Of a DNA stretch of 64,000 nucleotides, positions 17,869 to 26,970 are shown piece after piece. The DNA is taken from NCBI RefSeq assembly GCF_000315445.1, contig NZ_JH992957.1:293047-357046 (forward strand). Direction: 5' to 3'. Under the pieces are notes generated by a model. It was not told where the DNA came from and did not search any database. It worked only from the letters and a program-made list of their open reading frames with translations. Each line of letters starts with the position of its first letter. The first letter of the stretch is position 1. Both the position numbers and the translations under genes were made by a program. This stretch comes from Alloiococcus otitis ATCC 51267. GTDB lineage: Bacteria > Bacillota > Bacilli > Lactobacillales > Carnobacteriaceae_A.

Positions 17869-18240
17869 ATGGCTGACATGAAAATTACCGATGAAATTCA
17901 AAATCTTGTCGAAACTGAATTACGGAAGGGTGCATCCAATTCCCGGATCGCTAACTTGCTTGAGCTCGACTATAAAGAAGCCGTTAAAATTATCGATACC
18001 ATTAAAGAAAACCTCCGTCCTGATGTGGGGGACAAAATTATCTTTTCTTTCCGAGACGAACCCATGGAAGGGGAAATCGAAAAACTCTTAACCAATAGTG
18101 CTATCGTCAAGATCAATTGGCGTAATTCATCCAAAAGTATGTTGGACTTAATGGAAGAAAAAACGGTCGTTAACTTTAAGGATATTGAAGGTTTTAAATA
18201 CCAAGTCAGTGAAGATGAAGACGCAGACCAAGAGGCATAG
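17869..18240 (+). CDS. DUF2187 (YkvS-like) domain protein with N-terminal HTH-like extension
   Basis: A 123-residue protein of unknown function. The C-terminal part (GDKIIFSFRDEPMEGEIEKL, then NSAIVKINW) resembles the small Tudor/SH3-like DUF2187 family, known in Firmicutes as stand-alone proteins of about 60 residues. The first ~50 residues (ITDEIQNLVETELRKGASNS onward) look like a small helix-turn-helix, which would make this a two-domain nucleic-acid-binding candidate. The ATG at 17869 follows GTGAGGAG; an in-frame TTG at 17851 lies upstream of that site and was rejected. Promoter and terminator make it monocistronic. Confidence 0.65.
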   Translation: MADMKITDEIQNLVETELRKGASNSRIANLLELDYKEAVKIIDTIKENLRPDVGDKIIFSFRDEPMEGEIEKLLTNSAIVKINWRNSSKSMLDLMEEKTVVNFKDIEGFKYQVSEDEDADQEA

Positions 18241-18265
18241 CCCAAGAGAAGGCGATAAGCGATAG

Positions 18266-18297
18266 GCTACTAGGGATTTTGCCCTAGTAGCTTTTTT
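18266..18297 (+). terminator. Intrinsic terminator after the DUF2187 gene
   Basis: Perfect ten-bp stem GCTACTAGGG with CCCTAGTAGC, six-base loop, T-run. Confidence 0.92.
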
Positions 18298-18312
18298 AAG
18301 GAGTGGCTAGAG

Positions 18313-19251
18313 ATGGCTGACATAATTCCCTTTCCAGATGATTATACTCGGCTAGTCCAGGCTGGCAAACAGGCTGAAAATAGTGGGAAGTTAAAAGAAG
18401 CCTACCAAGTCTATAGCCAGGCCTATAAGGTCAATCCCAACCTGTCCTTAAACTTGATCATGGCTAGGCTGTCCTTTGACTTGGAAGACCCTGACCAGGC
18501 CCTTTTTGTTTTAGAAGACTATCTAGATGACTATGTCAAAGCCTATCAGTTGGGTCAGGATAACCAAGAAGGACTGGCCCTTTATCTGAGAGGGCTGGCT
18601 GAAGAAAACCGATATGAAGACTTTATCGCCCTAGTGGACGGGCAGTTGGTTGATTATTCCTATGACCAAATTGAAGCAGACTTAAACTTGGATCTCAAAG
18701 ACTTTATGGCTCGCTATCAGGGTCATCTTAAAAAGCTTAACCAAGATCTTTTTAGCCTGGGACAGTTTCCCCCAAGTCAGCAAATTGACATTGCCTCGGC
18801 TTATTATGCTTTTGATCGAGACGATTACTTTCAAGCCTGTCAAATTGCCTTGCCCAACAGATATGTCCATCCCATTACCAAAACAGCTTTAATCCAAGGA
18901 CTCTTGGTCAAGGACTTTGACCAAACCATCAGCTACCCCTTTTTAAAGGAGACCTACCAAGTTGATTTGAGCCAGCTTGCTGGGGTCAAAGAAGACGCAT
19001 TTGGCAGGCAGTTGGAGGGCCTGGCTGAAGACTTGTTTCAGGCCGACCCCACAAAAGTTGCCCTGGTTAAAAATGAAGGTTGGCTTGACTACCTTATCCT
19101 CTATCCCTTGCACCGGAAGCTGATCACGGATCCAGCGTCTTGGGTCTTGTCCTATCAAGGCTATTTTGACCTTGAAGCAAGTGGGGGAGAGGAGTCGGAC
19201 CAAGGCCGGCTTTTTAGCCAGATTCAAAGGCTCAAGCTTTCTGACAGCTAA
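18313..19251 (+). CDS. TPR-repeat protein, YsoA-like
   Basis: A 312-residue soluble protein. The N-terminal third shows a tetratricopeptide-type helix pair (AGKQAENSGKLKEAYQVYSQ, then AYKVNPNLS). The rest is helical and acidic with no enzymatic motif. It precedes tig and clpX just as the TPR gene ysoA does in Bacillus, which is the basis for the comparison. An AAGGAG site precedes the ATG. A scaffold or protein-binding role is inferred from the repeat; no partner is evident. tig has its own promoter, so the two are separate transcripts. Confidence 0.65.
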   Translation: MADIIPFPDDYTRLVQAGKQAENSGKLKEAYQVYSQAYKVNPNLSLNLIMARLSFDLEDPDQALFVLEDYLDDYVKAYQLGQDNQEGLALYLRGLAEENRYEDFIALVDGQLVDYSYDQIEADLNLDLKDFMARYQGHLKKLNQDLFSLGQFPPSQQIDIASAYYAFDRDDYFQACQIALPNRYVHPITKTALIQGLLVKDFDQTISYPFLKETYQVDLSQLAGVKEDAFGRQLEGLAEDLFQADPTKVALVKNEGWLDYLILYPLHRKLITDPASWVLSYQGYFDLEASGGEESDQGRLFSQIQRLKLSDS

Positions 19252-19254
19252 GCA

Positions 19255-19283
19255 TTTACATTGGAATTTGCGTATTGTATAAT
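19255..19283 (+). promoter_or_regulatory. SigA-type promoter of tig
   Basis: -35 TTTACA (19255-19260), 17-base spacer, perfect -10 TATAAT (19278-19283), with a leader of about 70 bases. Confidence 0.8.
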
Positions 19284-19360
19284 AACAAGGTATGCTTATA
19301 AACGATAAGATAATATAAGTGAATGAAATTGAAATAGATAAATTTGGAGGGTCTCAATAG

Positions 19361-20698
19361 ATGACTACGAAGTTTGAAAAGATTGGTCCAACAACTGGTA
19401 AATTATCTTTCACCATTGACAAGGATACCGTTAAGAGTGGCCTAGACCGTACTTTTAAGAAAGTAAAAGGGAATTTAAACGTCCCAGGTTTTCGTAAAGG
19501 GAAATTACCTCGAAAAATGTTCGATAAAATGTATGGGGAAGAAGCCTTATACGAAGATACCCTAAATGACATTCTACCCTTTGCCTATCAGCAAGCTTTA
19601 AATGAAGAAGGAATCGAACCAGTTGGCCAGCCACAAATTGATGCTGAATCAATGGAAAAAGGTCAAGACTGGGAATTGGTGGCTGAAGTGACCCTTAAAC
19701 CTGAAGTTGAATTGGGTCAATACAAGGGCTTAGAAGTTGCTAAACAAGAGCGTGACGTTTCGGATGAAGAAGTGGAAGAAAGCTTGAAACGTCGACAAGA
19801 ACGAGCAGCTGAATTAACCATTAAAGATGGCAAAGCTGAAGAAGGCGACACTGTCGTCATTGACTTCAAAGGCTTTAAAGATGGCGAGGAATTTGAAGGG
19901 GGCCAAGCAGACAACTTCTCTCTTGAACTCGGCTCAGGCCAATTCATTCCTGGTTTTGAAGACCAATTAATTGGTGTTTCTCCAGAAGAAGAAGTAAAAG
20001 TTGAAGTAACCTTCCCTGAAGACTACCAAGCAGAAGACTTGGCTGGTCGAGAAGCGGTCTTTGAAGTGACCGTTCACGAGGTTAAGTCTAAAGAATTGCC
20101 AGAACTCGACGATGAATTTGCCAAAGATGAAGACGAAGATGTCGAATCTATAGATGAATTACGGCAAAAAATCCGCCAAGAATTAGAAGAGGGCAGAGCT
20201 CAAGCGGCTGAAGAGGCTCGTGACGATGAAGCTATCCGTAAAGCTGTTGAAAATGCTGACATTCCAGAAATCCCTCAAGCTATGGCGGATGAAGAAGTGA
20301 ACCGACAAATGGAAATGTACTTGGGTAATATGCAACAACAAGGGATTTCCCCTGAAATGTACTTCAGCATGACCGGAACCAGTGAGGATGACTTGCGCGA
20401 GCAATTTGAAGATGGGGCTGAATTTAATGTCAGAACCAATCTCGTTTTGCAAGCCATTGTCGAAGCTGAAAACATTGAAGTCAATGAAGAGGAAATGGAC
20501 GAAGAAATTGCGGACTTAGCCGAACAATACAACATGGAAGAGTCCCGTGTCCGGGATGTCTTGTCTCCTGACTTGTTGCAAAACGACATTTCCTTGAAAA
20601 AAGCTATTGACTTGATTACCTCGACTGCTAAAGAAACAGAAGAAGCCACTGCAAGCCAAGAGTCTGAAGCAGACAAAGAAGCGGAAGAGGCCGAATAG
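19361..20698 (+). CDS. tig: Trigger factor (ribosome-associated chaperone and prolyl isomerase)
   Basis: Binds at the ribosome exit tunnel and shields nascent chains. Domain order is the ribosome-binding N-domain with the signature GFRKGKLPRKMF (about residue 43), the FKBP-type prolyl isomerase domain (about 150-245, with GDTVVIDFKGFKDGEEFEGG), and the long helical C-domain. The 445 residues include a Glu/Ala-rich tail of about 20. TTTGGAGGG precedes the ATG. It has its own promoter and terminator and lies upstream of clpX, the common bacterial arrangement. Confidence 0.97.
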   Translation: MTTKFEKIGPTTGKLSFTIDKDTVKSGLDRTFKKVKGNLNVPGFRKGKLPRKMFDKMYGEEALYEDTLNDILPFAYQQALNEEGIEPVGQPQIDAESMEKGQDWELVAEVTLKPEVELGQYKGLEVAKQERDVSDEEVEESLKRRQERAAELTIKDGKAEEGDTVVIDFKGFKDGEEFEGGQADNFSLELGSGQFIPGFEDQLIGVSPEEEVKVEVTFPEDYQAEDLAGREAVFEVTVHEVKSKELPELDDEFAKDEDEDVESIDELRQKIRQELEEGRAQAAEEARDDEAIRKAVENADIPEIPQAMADEEVNRQMEMYLGNMQQQGISPEMYFSMTGTSEDDLREQFEDGAEFNVRTNLVLQAIVEAENIEVNEEEMDEEIADLAEQYNMEESRVRDVLSPDLLQNDISLKKAIDLITSTAKETEEATASQESEADKEAEEAE

Positions 20699-20731
20699 TA
20701 CCGCATCGAAGACCTAACTTGGATAAGGAAA

Positions 20732-20760
20732 AAAAGAGGGATGCCGGGCATTCCTCTTTT
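20732..20760 (+). terminator. Intrinsic terminator after tig
   Basis: Arms 20732-20745 and 20747-20760 pair with one wobble; the downstream arm ends in CTCTTTT. Confidence 0.85.
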
Positions 20761-20816
20761 GACACACTGAACATCATTAAAGAAGAATTAATTAAACCAT
20801 GAAATGAGGTGGATCA

Positions 20817-22085
20817 ATGGTTGACCAAAACAAGCAGACGGAAGATATTTCTTGCTCCTTTTGTGGTAAGTCTCAAGATGAAGTTAAACGAATAGTAGCC
20901 GGACCTGGTGTTTTTATCTGTAATGAGTGTGTAGACTTGTGCCAAGAAATAATGGAAGAAGAGCTGCAAGCAGAAGAAGATTCCTATACCATTGACGAAT
21001 TGCCGACACCAGCGGAAATTCGCGATATCCTAAATGAATACATCATCGGCCAAGACAACGCCAAAAGAGCCCTCTCGGTTGCAGTTTATAACCACTATAA
21101 ACGCGTCAATTACTTGCAGGAAACAAGAGATGAAGAAGATGTTGAATTACAAAAAAGTAATATTTGTTTGATCGGGCCAACGGGGTCAGGGAAGACCTAC
21201 CTTGCCCAGACCTTGGCAAGGATCTTAAATGTCCCTTTTGCCATTGCTGATGCCACTAACTTGACAGAGGCAGGCTATGTGGGGGATGATGTGGAAAACA
21301 TCTTATTAAAACTCCTGCAATCGGCAGACTATGACGTGGACCGGGCCCAACACGGCATTATTTATGTTGATGAAATCGATAAAATTGCCCGAAAATCCGA
21401 AAATGTCTCTATTACTAGGGACGTCAGTGGGGAAGGGGTTCAACAAGCTCTTTTAAAAATTTTAGAAGGGACTACAGCTTCTGTTCCCCCTCAAGGTGGG
21501 CGGAAGCATCCTCAACAGGAAATGATCGAAATTGATACCACTAATATCCTCTTTATCGTTGGAGGAGCCTTTGACGGAATTGAGTCTATTGTCAAAGAAC
21601 GCTTAGGTGAGAAATTAATCGGTTTTGGAACCTCCAACCGCAAGAAAGAAATTGATGATAGCCAGTCCATTATGCAAGAGATTATACCCGAAGACTTGCT
21701 TAAGTATGGTTTGATTCCAGAATTTATCGGTCGCTTACCCATCACAGCCGTCTTAGATAAATTGGATGAGGATGACCTGGTTCAAATCCTTACCAAACCA
21801 AAAAATTCATTGGTCAAACAATACGAAAAACTCCTCGAAATGGACCAAGTTGACCTTGAGTTTGATGAAGCTTCTCTCAGAGTCATTGGCAAGAAGGCAA
21901 TCGAAAGAGATACCGGGGCTCGGGGCTTACGGTCTATAATTGAAGCCATCATGTTAGATGTCATGTATGACGTTCCAAGCCTGGATCAAGTTAAAAAGGT
22001 CGTGGTTACGGAATCAGCTGCCTTGGGTGAAACCAAGCCCGATTACCTGGATGCAGATGGCAAGCTTGTTTCTAGTGATAATTAG
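20817..22085 (+). CDS. clpX: ATP-dependent Clp protease ATP-binding subunit ClpX
   Basis: AAA+ unfoldase that feeds tagged substrates to ClpP. The N-terminal C4 zinc domain (CSFCGKSQ...CNECVDLC, from residue 13) binds adaptors and substrates. The ATPase core has Walker [11 protein letters not shown], Walker [12 protein letters not shown], and the pore-loop motif GYVGDDVE. At 422 residues it is full length. An AATGAGGTGG site precedes the ATG. It lies downstream of tig but past a terminator, so it needs its own promoter, which I could not place convincingly. Confidence 0.97.
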   Translation: MVDQNKQTEDISCSFCGKSQDEVKRIVAGPGVFICNECVDLCQEIMEEELQAEEDSYTIDELPTPAEIRDILNEYIIGQDNAKRALSVAVYNHYKRVNYLQETRDEEDVELQKSNICLIGPTGSGKTYLAQTLARILNVPFAIADATNLTEAGYVGDDVENILLKLLQSADYDVDRAQHGIIYVDEIDKIARKSENVSITRDVSGEGVQQALLKILEGTTASVPPQGGRKHPQQEMIEIDTTNILFIVGGAFDGIESIVKERLGEKLIGFGTSNRKKEIDDSQSIMQEIIPEDLLKYGLIPEFIGRLPITAVLDKLDEDDLVQILTKPKNSLVKQYEKLLEMDQVDLEFDEASLRVIGKKAIERDTGARGLRSIIEAIMLDVMYDVPSLDQVKKVVVTESAALGETKPDYLDADGKLVSSDN

Positions 22086-22114
22086 ACATTGACTAGACAT
22101 CACACAATAGCCAT

Positions 22115-22149
22115 AAAGACTCCTTGACTGAGGAGTCTTTATTTCTTTT
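22115..22149 (+). terminator. Intrinsic terminator after clpX
   Basis: Perfect ten-bp stem AAAGACTCCT with AGGAGTCTTT around a six-base loop, followed by ATTTCTTTT. Confidence 0.9.
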
Positions 22150-22168
22150 AGGTTCTTATAAAAAGCTG

Positions 22169-22177
22169 TGGTATAAT
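22169..22177 (+). promoter_or_regulatory. Extended -10 promoter of engB
   Basis: TGGTATAAT, a TGn-extended perfect -10, about 58 bases before engB. No good -35 is present, which extended -10 promoters tolerate. Confidence 0.6.
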
Positions 22178-22234
22178 ATTGAAGTAATCAAGCCAGTAAG
22201 TTTTGAAAAATAGATTCTTGCAATGAGGTAATTT

Positions 22235-22840
22235 ATGGATCCAAATCATATCCAAAAAGCAGACATCTTAATCTCAGCGGTCAGCCAAGACCAATACCCA
22301 GACCAAGGCCTCCCAGAAGTGGCTTTGGCTGGTCGGTCCAATGTTGGCAAGTCATCTTTTATCAATAGTATGGTCAACCGGAAAAAACTGGCCCATACTT
22401 CCAGCAAGCCGGGAAAGACTCGGACTCTTAACTTCTACCAGGTTGAAAATGAGCTCTTGCTGGTGGATGTGCCGGGATATGGCTTTGCTAAGGTATCCAA
22501 GGCTGAGCAAAACCGCTGGGCAGCTATGATGGAAGAGTACTTTGCCAGCCGGGAAAGTTTGGTCTTGGTCATCCAGTTAGTTGACTTTCGGCATAAGCCT
22601 AGCCAACTAGACATCCAAATGTACGAATACCTGAGTCATTTTAACCTGCCTGTTTTGGTGGTAGCGACCAAGGCTGATAAGGTCAAGCCTTCCAAACGAG
22701 ACAAGCAAATACAAGATATCACCCAAGCCTTGAACCTTTATGATGGTGACCAGTTTATGGTCTATTCGGCCGAAAGCAAGGAAGGCAGGGACCAGGCTTG
22801 GCAAATTATTCGGGAATTTTTAAGGGATGACCAACTATGA
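22235..22840 (+). CDS. engB: Ribosome biogenesis GTP-binding protein EngB (YsxC)
   Basis: GTPase for 50S subunit assembly. In 201 residues it has P-loop GRSNVGKSSFINSM (about 32), the switch segment KPGKTRTLNFYQV, DVPGYGFAKV (G3) and ATKADK (G4). The ATG follows AATGAGG. Its TGA overlaps the ATG of the next gene by four bases. In Bacillus the corresponding neighbourhood is clpX, lon genes, ysxC, then hemA; here the Lon genes are missing and the HemA-like gene follows directly. Confidence 0.95.
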   Translation: MDPNHIQKADILISAVSQDQYPDQGLPEVALAGRSNVGKSSFINSMVNRKKLAHTSSKPGKTRTLNFYQVENELLLVDVPGYGFAKVSKAEQNRWAAMMEEYFASRESLVLVIQLVDFRHKPSQLDIQMYEYLSHFNLPVLVVATKADKVKPSKRDKQIQDITQALNLYDGDQFMVYSAESKEGRDQAWQIIREFLRDDQL

Positions 22841-23844
22841 AACTTTTAATGTATGGCATCGATACAACACTGTTAGACTCGGATGCCCAAAGCTTTTTCT
22901 TAACCAGCTTTCAAAACCAAGAAGGACTGGTCAAACAAATCAAGTCTTTCCAAGGTGTCTTAGAAGTCTACCTGCTCAATATTAGTCAAGAATTTGAGAT
23001 TTACCTCTTTATTGATGAAACCAGCTTTAGCCATGGGGACTTGCTACGCTACCTGGCCCAAGAGAGCCAGTTGGACTTAAATGACCTTATCAACTTCTCC
23101 TATTCCCTTTACAATGAAGAGGCCATTAATCATTTGTTTAAAAAGAGTTATGACTTTAGTTTGCTCTTGCCTAGCCAATACTTCCAGGACATGATCGAGT
23201 CTAGTTTGTCGACCAGACGTTTATTTCATTTGGGACCCCACTTTAAAAAGCTCTTCCGTAGTCTCTATAATTTTATGTTTGAAGACTCTGAAGAAGCCTT
23301 GAGTTCTTATAATATCGTCAGCCAGCTTTTATTTATCATGAAGTCTTGCCAGTATATCAATGCAAAAGAAAGTGACTTGGTTATCTTGGGGGCTAATATT
23401 GAGAGCTTGTACATTTCTTACCGCTTGAAAAAATACGGAATAAAGTCGATTACCCTGGCGGCTGCTAATGACTTTGAATTTGACCAGATGCAAGCCTACC
23501 TGGCTGATTTAAATCCAGGCCTTTTTGAATTGGACCCCCATTTCCATTTAAAAGTCATTAAGCTGGATGAGATGAACTACCGGTATGGGGCAGCGGACAT
23601 TTTCGTGAACTTATTGGTTGGTTTTTCCGACATGCGTCAAGCCTTATTAGAAAGAATCAGACAGGTCCGCCTAACCCCAAAAGCTGTGGTTTATGCATCT
23701 TTTTACGCTGAAGAAAACACACCATTTATTGAATATAAATTGACCTTGACCATCATTTCCAAAGACCACTATTTAAGTGAGGAAATGCAAAAGGCCATCC
23801 GACTGGCAGCAGAAAAAACCTACCAACAATTACTAGGAACTTAA
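22837..23844 (+). CDS. Degenerate glutamyl-tRNA reductase-like (HemA-like) protein, catalytic Cys replaced by Ser
   Basis: A 335-residue protein of unknown function that I align by eye with glutamyl-tRNA reductase. The N-terminus MKLLMYGIDTT, the core ISQEFEIYLFID, and YNEEAINHLFKKSYDF match HemA blocks in order and spacing. The catalytic motif STCNRTE is replaced by NISQEFE, with Ser50 where the thioester-forming Cys should be. The NADPH loop GAGxMG reads GANIES (185-190), and the HemA C-terminal dimerisation domain (about 100 residues) is absent. It overlaps engB by four bases, where hemA stands in Bacillus. Enzyme activity is therefore not expected; a retained binding or structural role coupled to EngB is inference. 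The frame is intact over 335 codons, arguing against simple decay. Confidence 0.68.
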   Translation: MKLLMYGIDTTLLDSDAQSFFLTSFQNQEGLVKQIKSFQGVLEVYLLNISQEFEIYLFIDETSFSHGDLLRYLAQESQLDLNDLINFSYSLYNEEAINHLFKKSYDFSLLLPSQYFQDMIESSLSTRRLFHLGPHFKKLFRSLYNFMFEDSEEALSSYNIVSQLLFIMKSCQYINAKESDLVILGANIESLYISYRLKKYGIKSITLAAANDFEFDQMQAYLADLNPGLFELDPHFHLKVIKLDEMNYRYGAADIFVNLLVGFSDMRQALLERIRQVRLTPKAVVYASFYAEENTPFIEYKLTLTIISKDHYLSEEMQKAIRLAAEKTYQQLLGT

Positions 23845-23862
23845 AAGAAAGGAGGACTCAAT

Positions 23863-25170
23863 ATGTCTATGTTTGTCGACTACACCAAAGTTAACCTGAG
23901 AGCCGGTAAGGGCGGTGACGGAATGGTGGCTTTTAGACGAGAAAAGTATGAGCCCAATGGTGGACCAGCAGGCGGCGACGGTGGCAGTGGTGGTAACATC
24001 ATCTTCAAGGTAGATGAAGGCCTCCGTACCCTGGTAGACTTCCGCTACAACCCCCATTTCAAGGCAGATAGTGGCCAAAATGGTATGCCTAAAGGAATGA
24101 ATGGCAAGAAGGCAGAGGACTTAATTATCAGTGTCCCGCCTGGAACCATCATCCGGGATGCCCAAAGTAAGGCCGTACTTGCTGATTTACAAGGAGAAGG
24201 GCAAGAAGTCTTGGCAGCCCAAGGTGGCCGGGGAGGTCGAGGCAATAAACGTTTTGCTACGCATAAGAACCCAGCTCCTTCCATTGCCGAAAACGGCGAG
24301 CCGGGCCAAGAGCGGGATGTCGAATTGGAATTAAAAGTCATGGCCGATGTTGGCCTAGTGGGTTATCCTTCTGTCGGGAAATCGACCCTTTTGTCGGTTG
24401 TCTCAGGCGCTAAACCTAAAATTGGAGCCTATCACTTTACTACACTTGCCCCTAATTTAGGTGTAGTGAATGCAGTGGACGGCAAGGAATTTGTCTTGGC
24501 GGATATTCCTGGCTTAATTGAAGGGGCTTCAGAAGGGGTTGGTTTGGGGATTGACTTCCTCAAGCATATTGAAAGAACCCGACTCCTCCTCCATGTCCTT
24601 GATATGAGTGGAATGGAAGGCCGCCAGCCAATTGATGATTTTGACCAGATTAACCAAGAACTAAAAGACTACAATGAGAAATTATTGGACCGCAAACAAG
24701 TCATCGTGGCCAATAAAATGGACCTGCCCCAGTCAGCGGACAATTTAGCCGAGTTTAAAGCTGAATTGGCCAGCCGGGGTCTCGACTATGAAATCTTTGA
24801 AGTGTCTGCTGCCACCCAGGCTGGCATTCAGGACCTCGTTGTCCGTCTGGCTGACTTAGTCGACCAACTGGACAAAGTCCCAAGTTTAGACCAGGAAGAA
24901 GCTGGTGCAGACGAGCAAAGAGTGGTCTACAAGTTCCAGGCAGACCAAGAAAGCTTTGACCTTGACCGGGACCCAGAAGGGGTTTGGCTAGTTTCTGGTC
25001 CCAAGGTCGAGCGTTTGTATGCCATGACCAATTTTGATCATGAGGAAGCCATTATGCGGTTTTCCCGCCAGCTAAGAGGGATGGGGGTTGACCAAGCCTT
25101 AAGGGACAAAGGCGCTCAGTCTGGTGACCCTGTCCAGGTTGAAGATTTTGTCTTTGAGTTCATGGATTAG
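23863..25170 (+). CDS. obgE: Obg family GTPase
   Basis: Essential ribosome-assembly and stress-linked GTPase. The 435 residues comprise the glycine-rich Obg fold (1-160, with [20 protein letters not shown]), the G domain with P-loop [12 protein letters not shown] (about 166-177), DIPGLIEGA and NKMDLP, and a C-terminal OCT domain (about 350-430). AAAGGAGGA precedes the ATG at 23863; a second ATG at 23869 would also be compatible. It follows the HemA-like gene by 18 bases and probably belongs to the engB transcript. Confidence 0.97.
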   Translation: MSMFVDYTKVNLRAGKGGDGMVAFRREKYEPNGGPAGGDGGSGGNIIFKVDEGLRTLVDFRYNPHFKADSGQNGMPKGMNGKKAEDLIISVPPGTIIRDAQSKAVLADLQGEGQEVLAAQGGRGGRGNKRFATHKNPAPSIAENGEPGQERDVELELKVMADVGLVGYPSVGKSTLLSVVSGAKPKIGAYHFTTLAPNLGVVNAVDGKEFVLADIPGLIEGASEGVGLGIDFLKHIERTRLLLHVLDMSGMEGRQPIDDFDQINQELKDYNEKLLDRKQVIVANKMDLPQSADNLAEFKAELASRGLDYEIFEVSAATQAGIQDLVVRLADLVDQLDKVPSLDQEEAGADEQRVVYKFQADQESFDLDRDPEGVWLVSGPKVERLYAMTNFDHEEAIMRFSRQLRGMGVDQALRDKGAQSGDPVQVEDFVFEFMD

Positions 25171-25182
25171 ATAGGAAGTTTT

Positions 25183-26112
25183 ATGGAAATACAATTTTTA
25201 GGAACCGGGTCTGGCGTTCCCTCAAAGCACCGGAATGTTTCCAGCCTGGCCTTAAAACTCTTAAATGAATTAAATGAAATTTGGCTTTTTGATTGCGGTG
25301 AAGCCACCCAGCACCAAATTTTACGGACGAATATCAAACCACGCAAAATTTCAAAGGTCTTTATCACCCACCTTCACGGGGACCACATTTTTGGCCTGCC
25401 AGGCTTTTTAAGCTCACGAGCCTTCCAAGGAGGAGCTTCACCTCTGACCTTGTATGGTCCTCCAGGTATTAAGTCCTTTGTTCAAACGGCCTTAACTGTC
25501 TCTAAGACCCACCTCAAATTTCCCATCAATTATGTCGAATTCTGTGACGGGGACCGGGTCCTATCCGACGACCACTTTCAAGTGACAGTCAAAAAGGTCA
25601 AGCACGGAATTGATTCTTTTGGCTTTCGGATTGTTGAAAGGGATAAAAAGGGGTCCTTAAACAGCCAAGCCTTAAAGGAGGCCGGTGTGCCATTTGGTCC
25701 CCTTTATGGCCAGTTAAAGGCTGGCAAGCAAGTGACCTTGGAAGACGGCCGGATCATTAACGGGAAAGATTATATTGGCCCTGACATACCTGGCCGTAAA
25801 ATTACCATTATTGGGGACACCAGGCCATGTCCCAACACCCTTGACCTGGCCCAAGACGCAGACGTTTTGGTCCACGAAGGAACGTTTAGCCACCAAGAAA
25901 AAGACTTGGCCAAGGCTTACAACCATTCCACTAGTGTGGAAGCAGCCAGACTAGCCAAAGAGGCCCAGGTCCAGGACTTACTCCTCAACCACATTTCGGC
26001 CCGTTACCTAGGTCCGGACCTGGAAGAATACCTCAGCCAGGCCCAGGAAATTTTTGCCAAAACCCATATCATGCATGACTTTTCTTCATTTTCCATACCA
26101 GCTAAGGGTTAA
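25183..26112 (+). CDS. rnz: Ribonuclease Z
   Basis: Metallo-beta-lactamase-fold endonuclease that trims the 3' ends of tRNA precursors. The zinc ligands are visible in HLHGDHIFG (about 63-71), GDTRPC and LLNHISARY, and the substrate-lock residues lie in EGTFSHQEKDLAKAYNHST. At 309 residues it has the usual bacterial length. This fits a genome where CCA is not encoded at the tRNA-Arg in this window: in Bacillus, RNase Z processes CCA-less precursors. It lies twelve bases after obgE. Confidence 0.96.
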   Translation: MEIQFLGTGSGVPSKHRNVSSLALKLLNELNEIWLFDCGEATQHQILRTNIKPRKISKVFITHLHGDHIFGLPGFLSSRAFQGGASPLTLYGPPGIKSFVQTALTVSKTHLKFPINYVEFCDGDRVLSDDHFQVTVKKVKHGIDSFGFRIVERDKKGSLNSQALKEAGVPFGPLYGQLKAGKQVTLEDGRIINGKDYIGPDIPGRKITIIGDTRPCPNTLDLAQDADVLVHEGTFSHQEKDLAKAYNHSTSVEAARLAKEAQVQDLLLNHISARYLGPDLEEYLSQAQEIFAKTHIMHDFSSFSIPAKG

Positions 26113-26178
26113 CGATAGTCGATGAAAGCATTTGGGGTGAACTTTTGTTTACCCTTTTTAACTAGGGAGGACAAGTTT

Positions 26179-26952
26179 ATGGCAAAACAAGTATTAATCA
26201 CAGGTGCTTCCTCAGGCATTGGCCAGGCTTGTGCCTTGGAGAGTGTCCGTCAAGGCTACCAAGTCCACCTTGTTGCTAGACGGTGGGACTATCTCAAGGC
26301 TGTCCAGGCTGCCTGTGACCAGGTCTTTCCAGGTTCGGCCTTTATTTACCAAATAGACTTAGCCGATATGGCAAAAACGGACCAAGCCTTAAGTGACCTC
26401 TTAGCTAAACACCAAATTGACATTTTGGTGAATTGTGCTGGTATCGGTCTGGCCAAGCCCTTGCTGGAGACTTCTTATGAGGAAATAGTCAAGTTATTCC
26501 AGGTCAATGTCCTAGCCTTAGCTTACTTGTCTAAACGCCTGGCTAGTCATATGTTAGTCAAAGGGTCGGGTCACATTGTAAATATTGGGTCTTTGGCAGG
26601 AAAAGTTCCGACTGCTTCCACTAGTATTTATTCAGCTACAAAGGCTGCCGTCATTTCCCTGTCCGATGCCCTACGCTTAGAATTGAAAGACTATGGGGTT
26701 TATGTAACTTCAGTCAACCTAGGGCCGGTTGATACAGACTTTTTTGAAAAAGCTGGCGTCTCTTCATCTTACCTGGCAAAGCTTTCGTCCCTCACCTTGG
26801 ATCCAGACCAGGTGGCCAAACGAATAGTCAAGATCTATATGAAGCCCAAACGTCAGGTCAACCTTCCCATTATTATGAGCCTAGGTGTTAAGCTACATAA
26901 CCTTTTTCCTAGCCTGTCAGAGGCATTTATCTATACATTTTTCAAGAAATAA
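26179..26952 (+). CDS. Short-chain dehydrogenase/reductase (YqjQ/DltE-like)
   Basis: A 257-residue classical SDR. The NAD(P) site TGASSGIG is at residues 8-15, NCAGIG at about 85, and the catalytic Ser with YSATK (Tyr-x-x-x-Lys) at about 150. The ATG at 26179 follows AGGGAGGA; an in-frame ATG at 26122 would add 19 residues unlike the family and lacks a site. It sits between rnz and recJ. In Bacillus an SDR (yqjQ) also neighbours rnz, so the pairing seems conserved, but the substrate is unknown. Confidence 0.88.
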   Translation: MAKQVLITGASSGIGQACALESVRQGYQVHLVARRWDYLKAVQAACDQVFPGSAFIYQIDLADMAKTDQALSDLLAKHQIDILVNCAGIGLAKPLLETSYEEIVKLFQVNVLALAYLSKRLASHMLVKGSGHIVNIGSLAGKVPTASTSIYSATKAAVISLSDALRLELKDYGVYVTSVNLGPVDTDFFEKAGVSSSYLAKLSSLTLDPDQVAKRIVKIYMKPKRQVNLPIIMSLGVKLHNLFPSLSEAFIYTFFKK

Positions 26953-26970
26953 ACTAAAGGTGGATCCAGA

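Noticed and set aside
22837-23844. Calling the gene after engB a working hemA
   Set aside because: Catalytic Cys, NADPH loop and C-terminal domain are all missing, so reductase activity is not supported.
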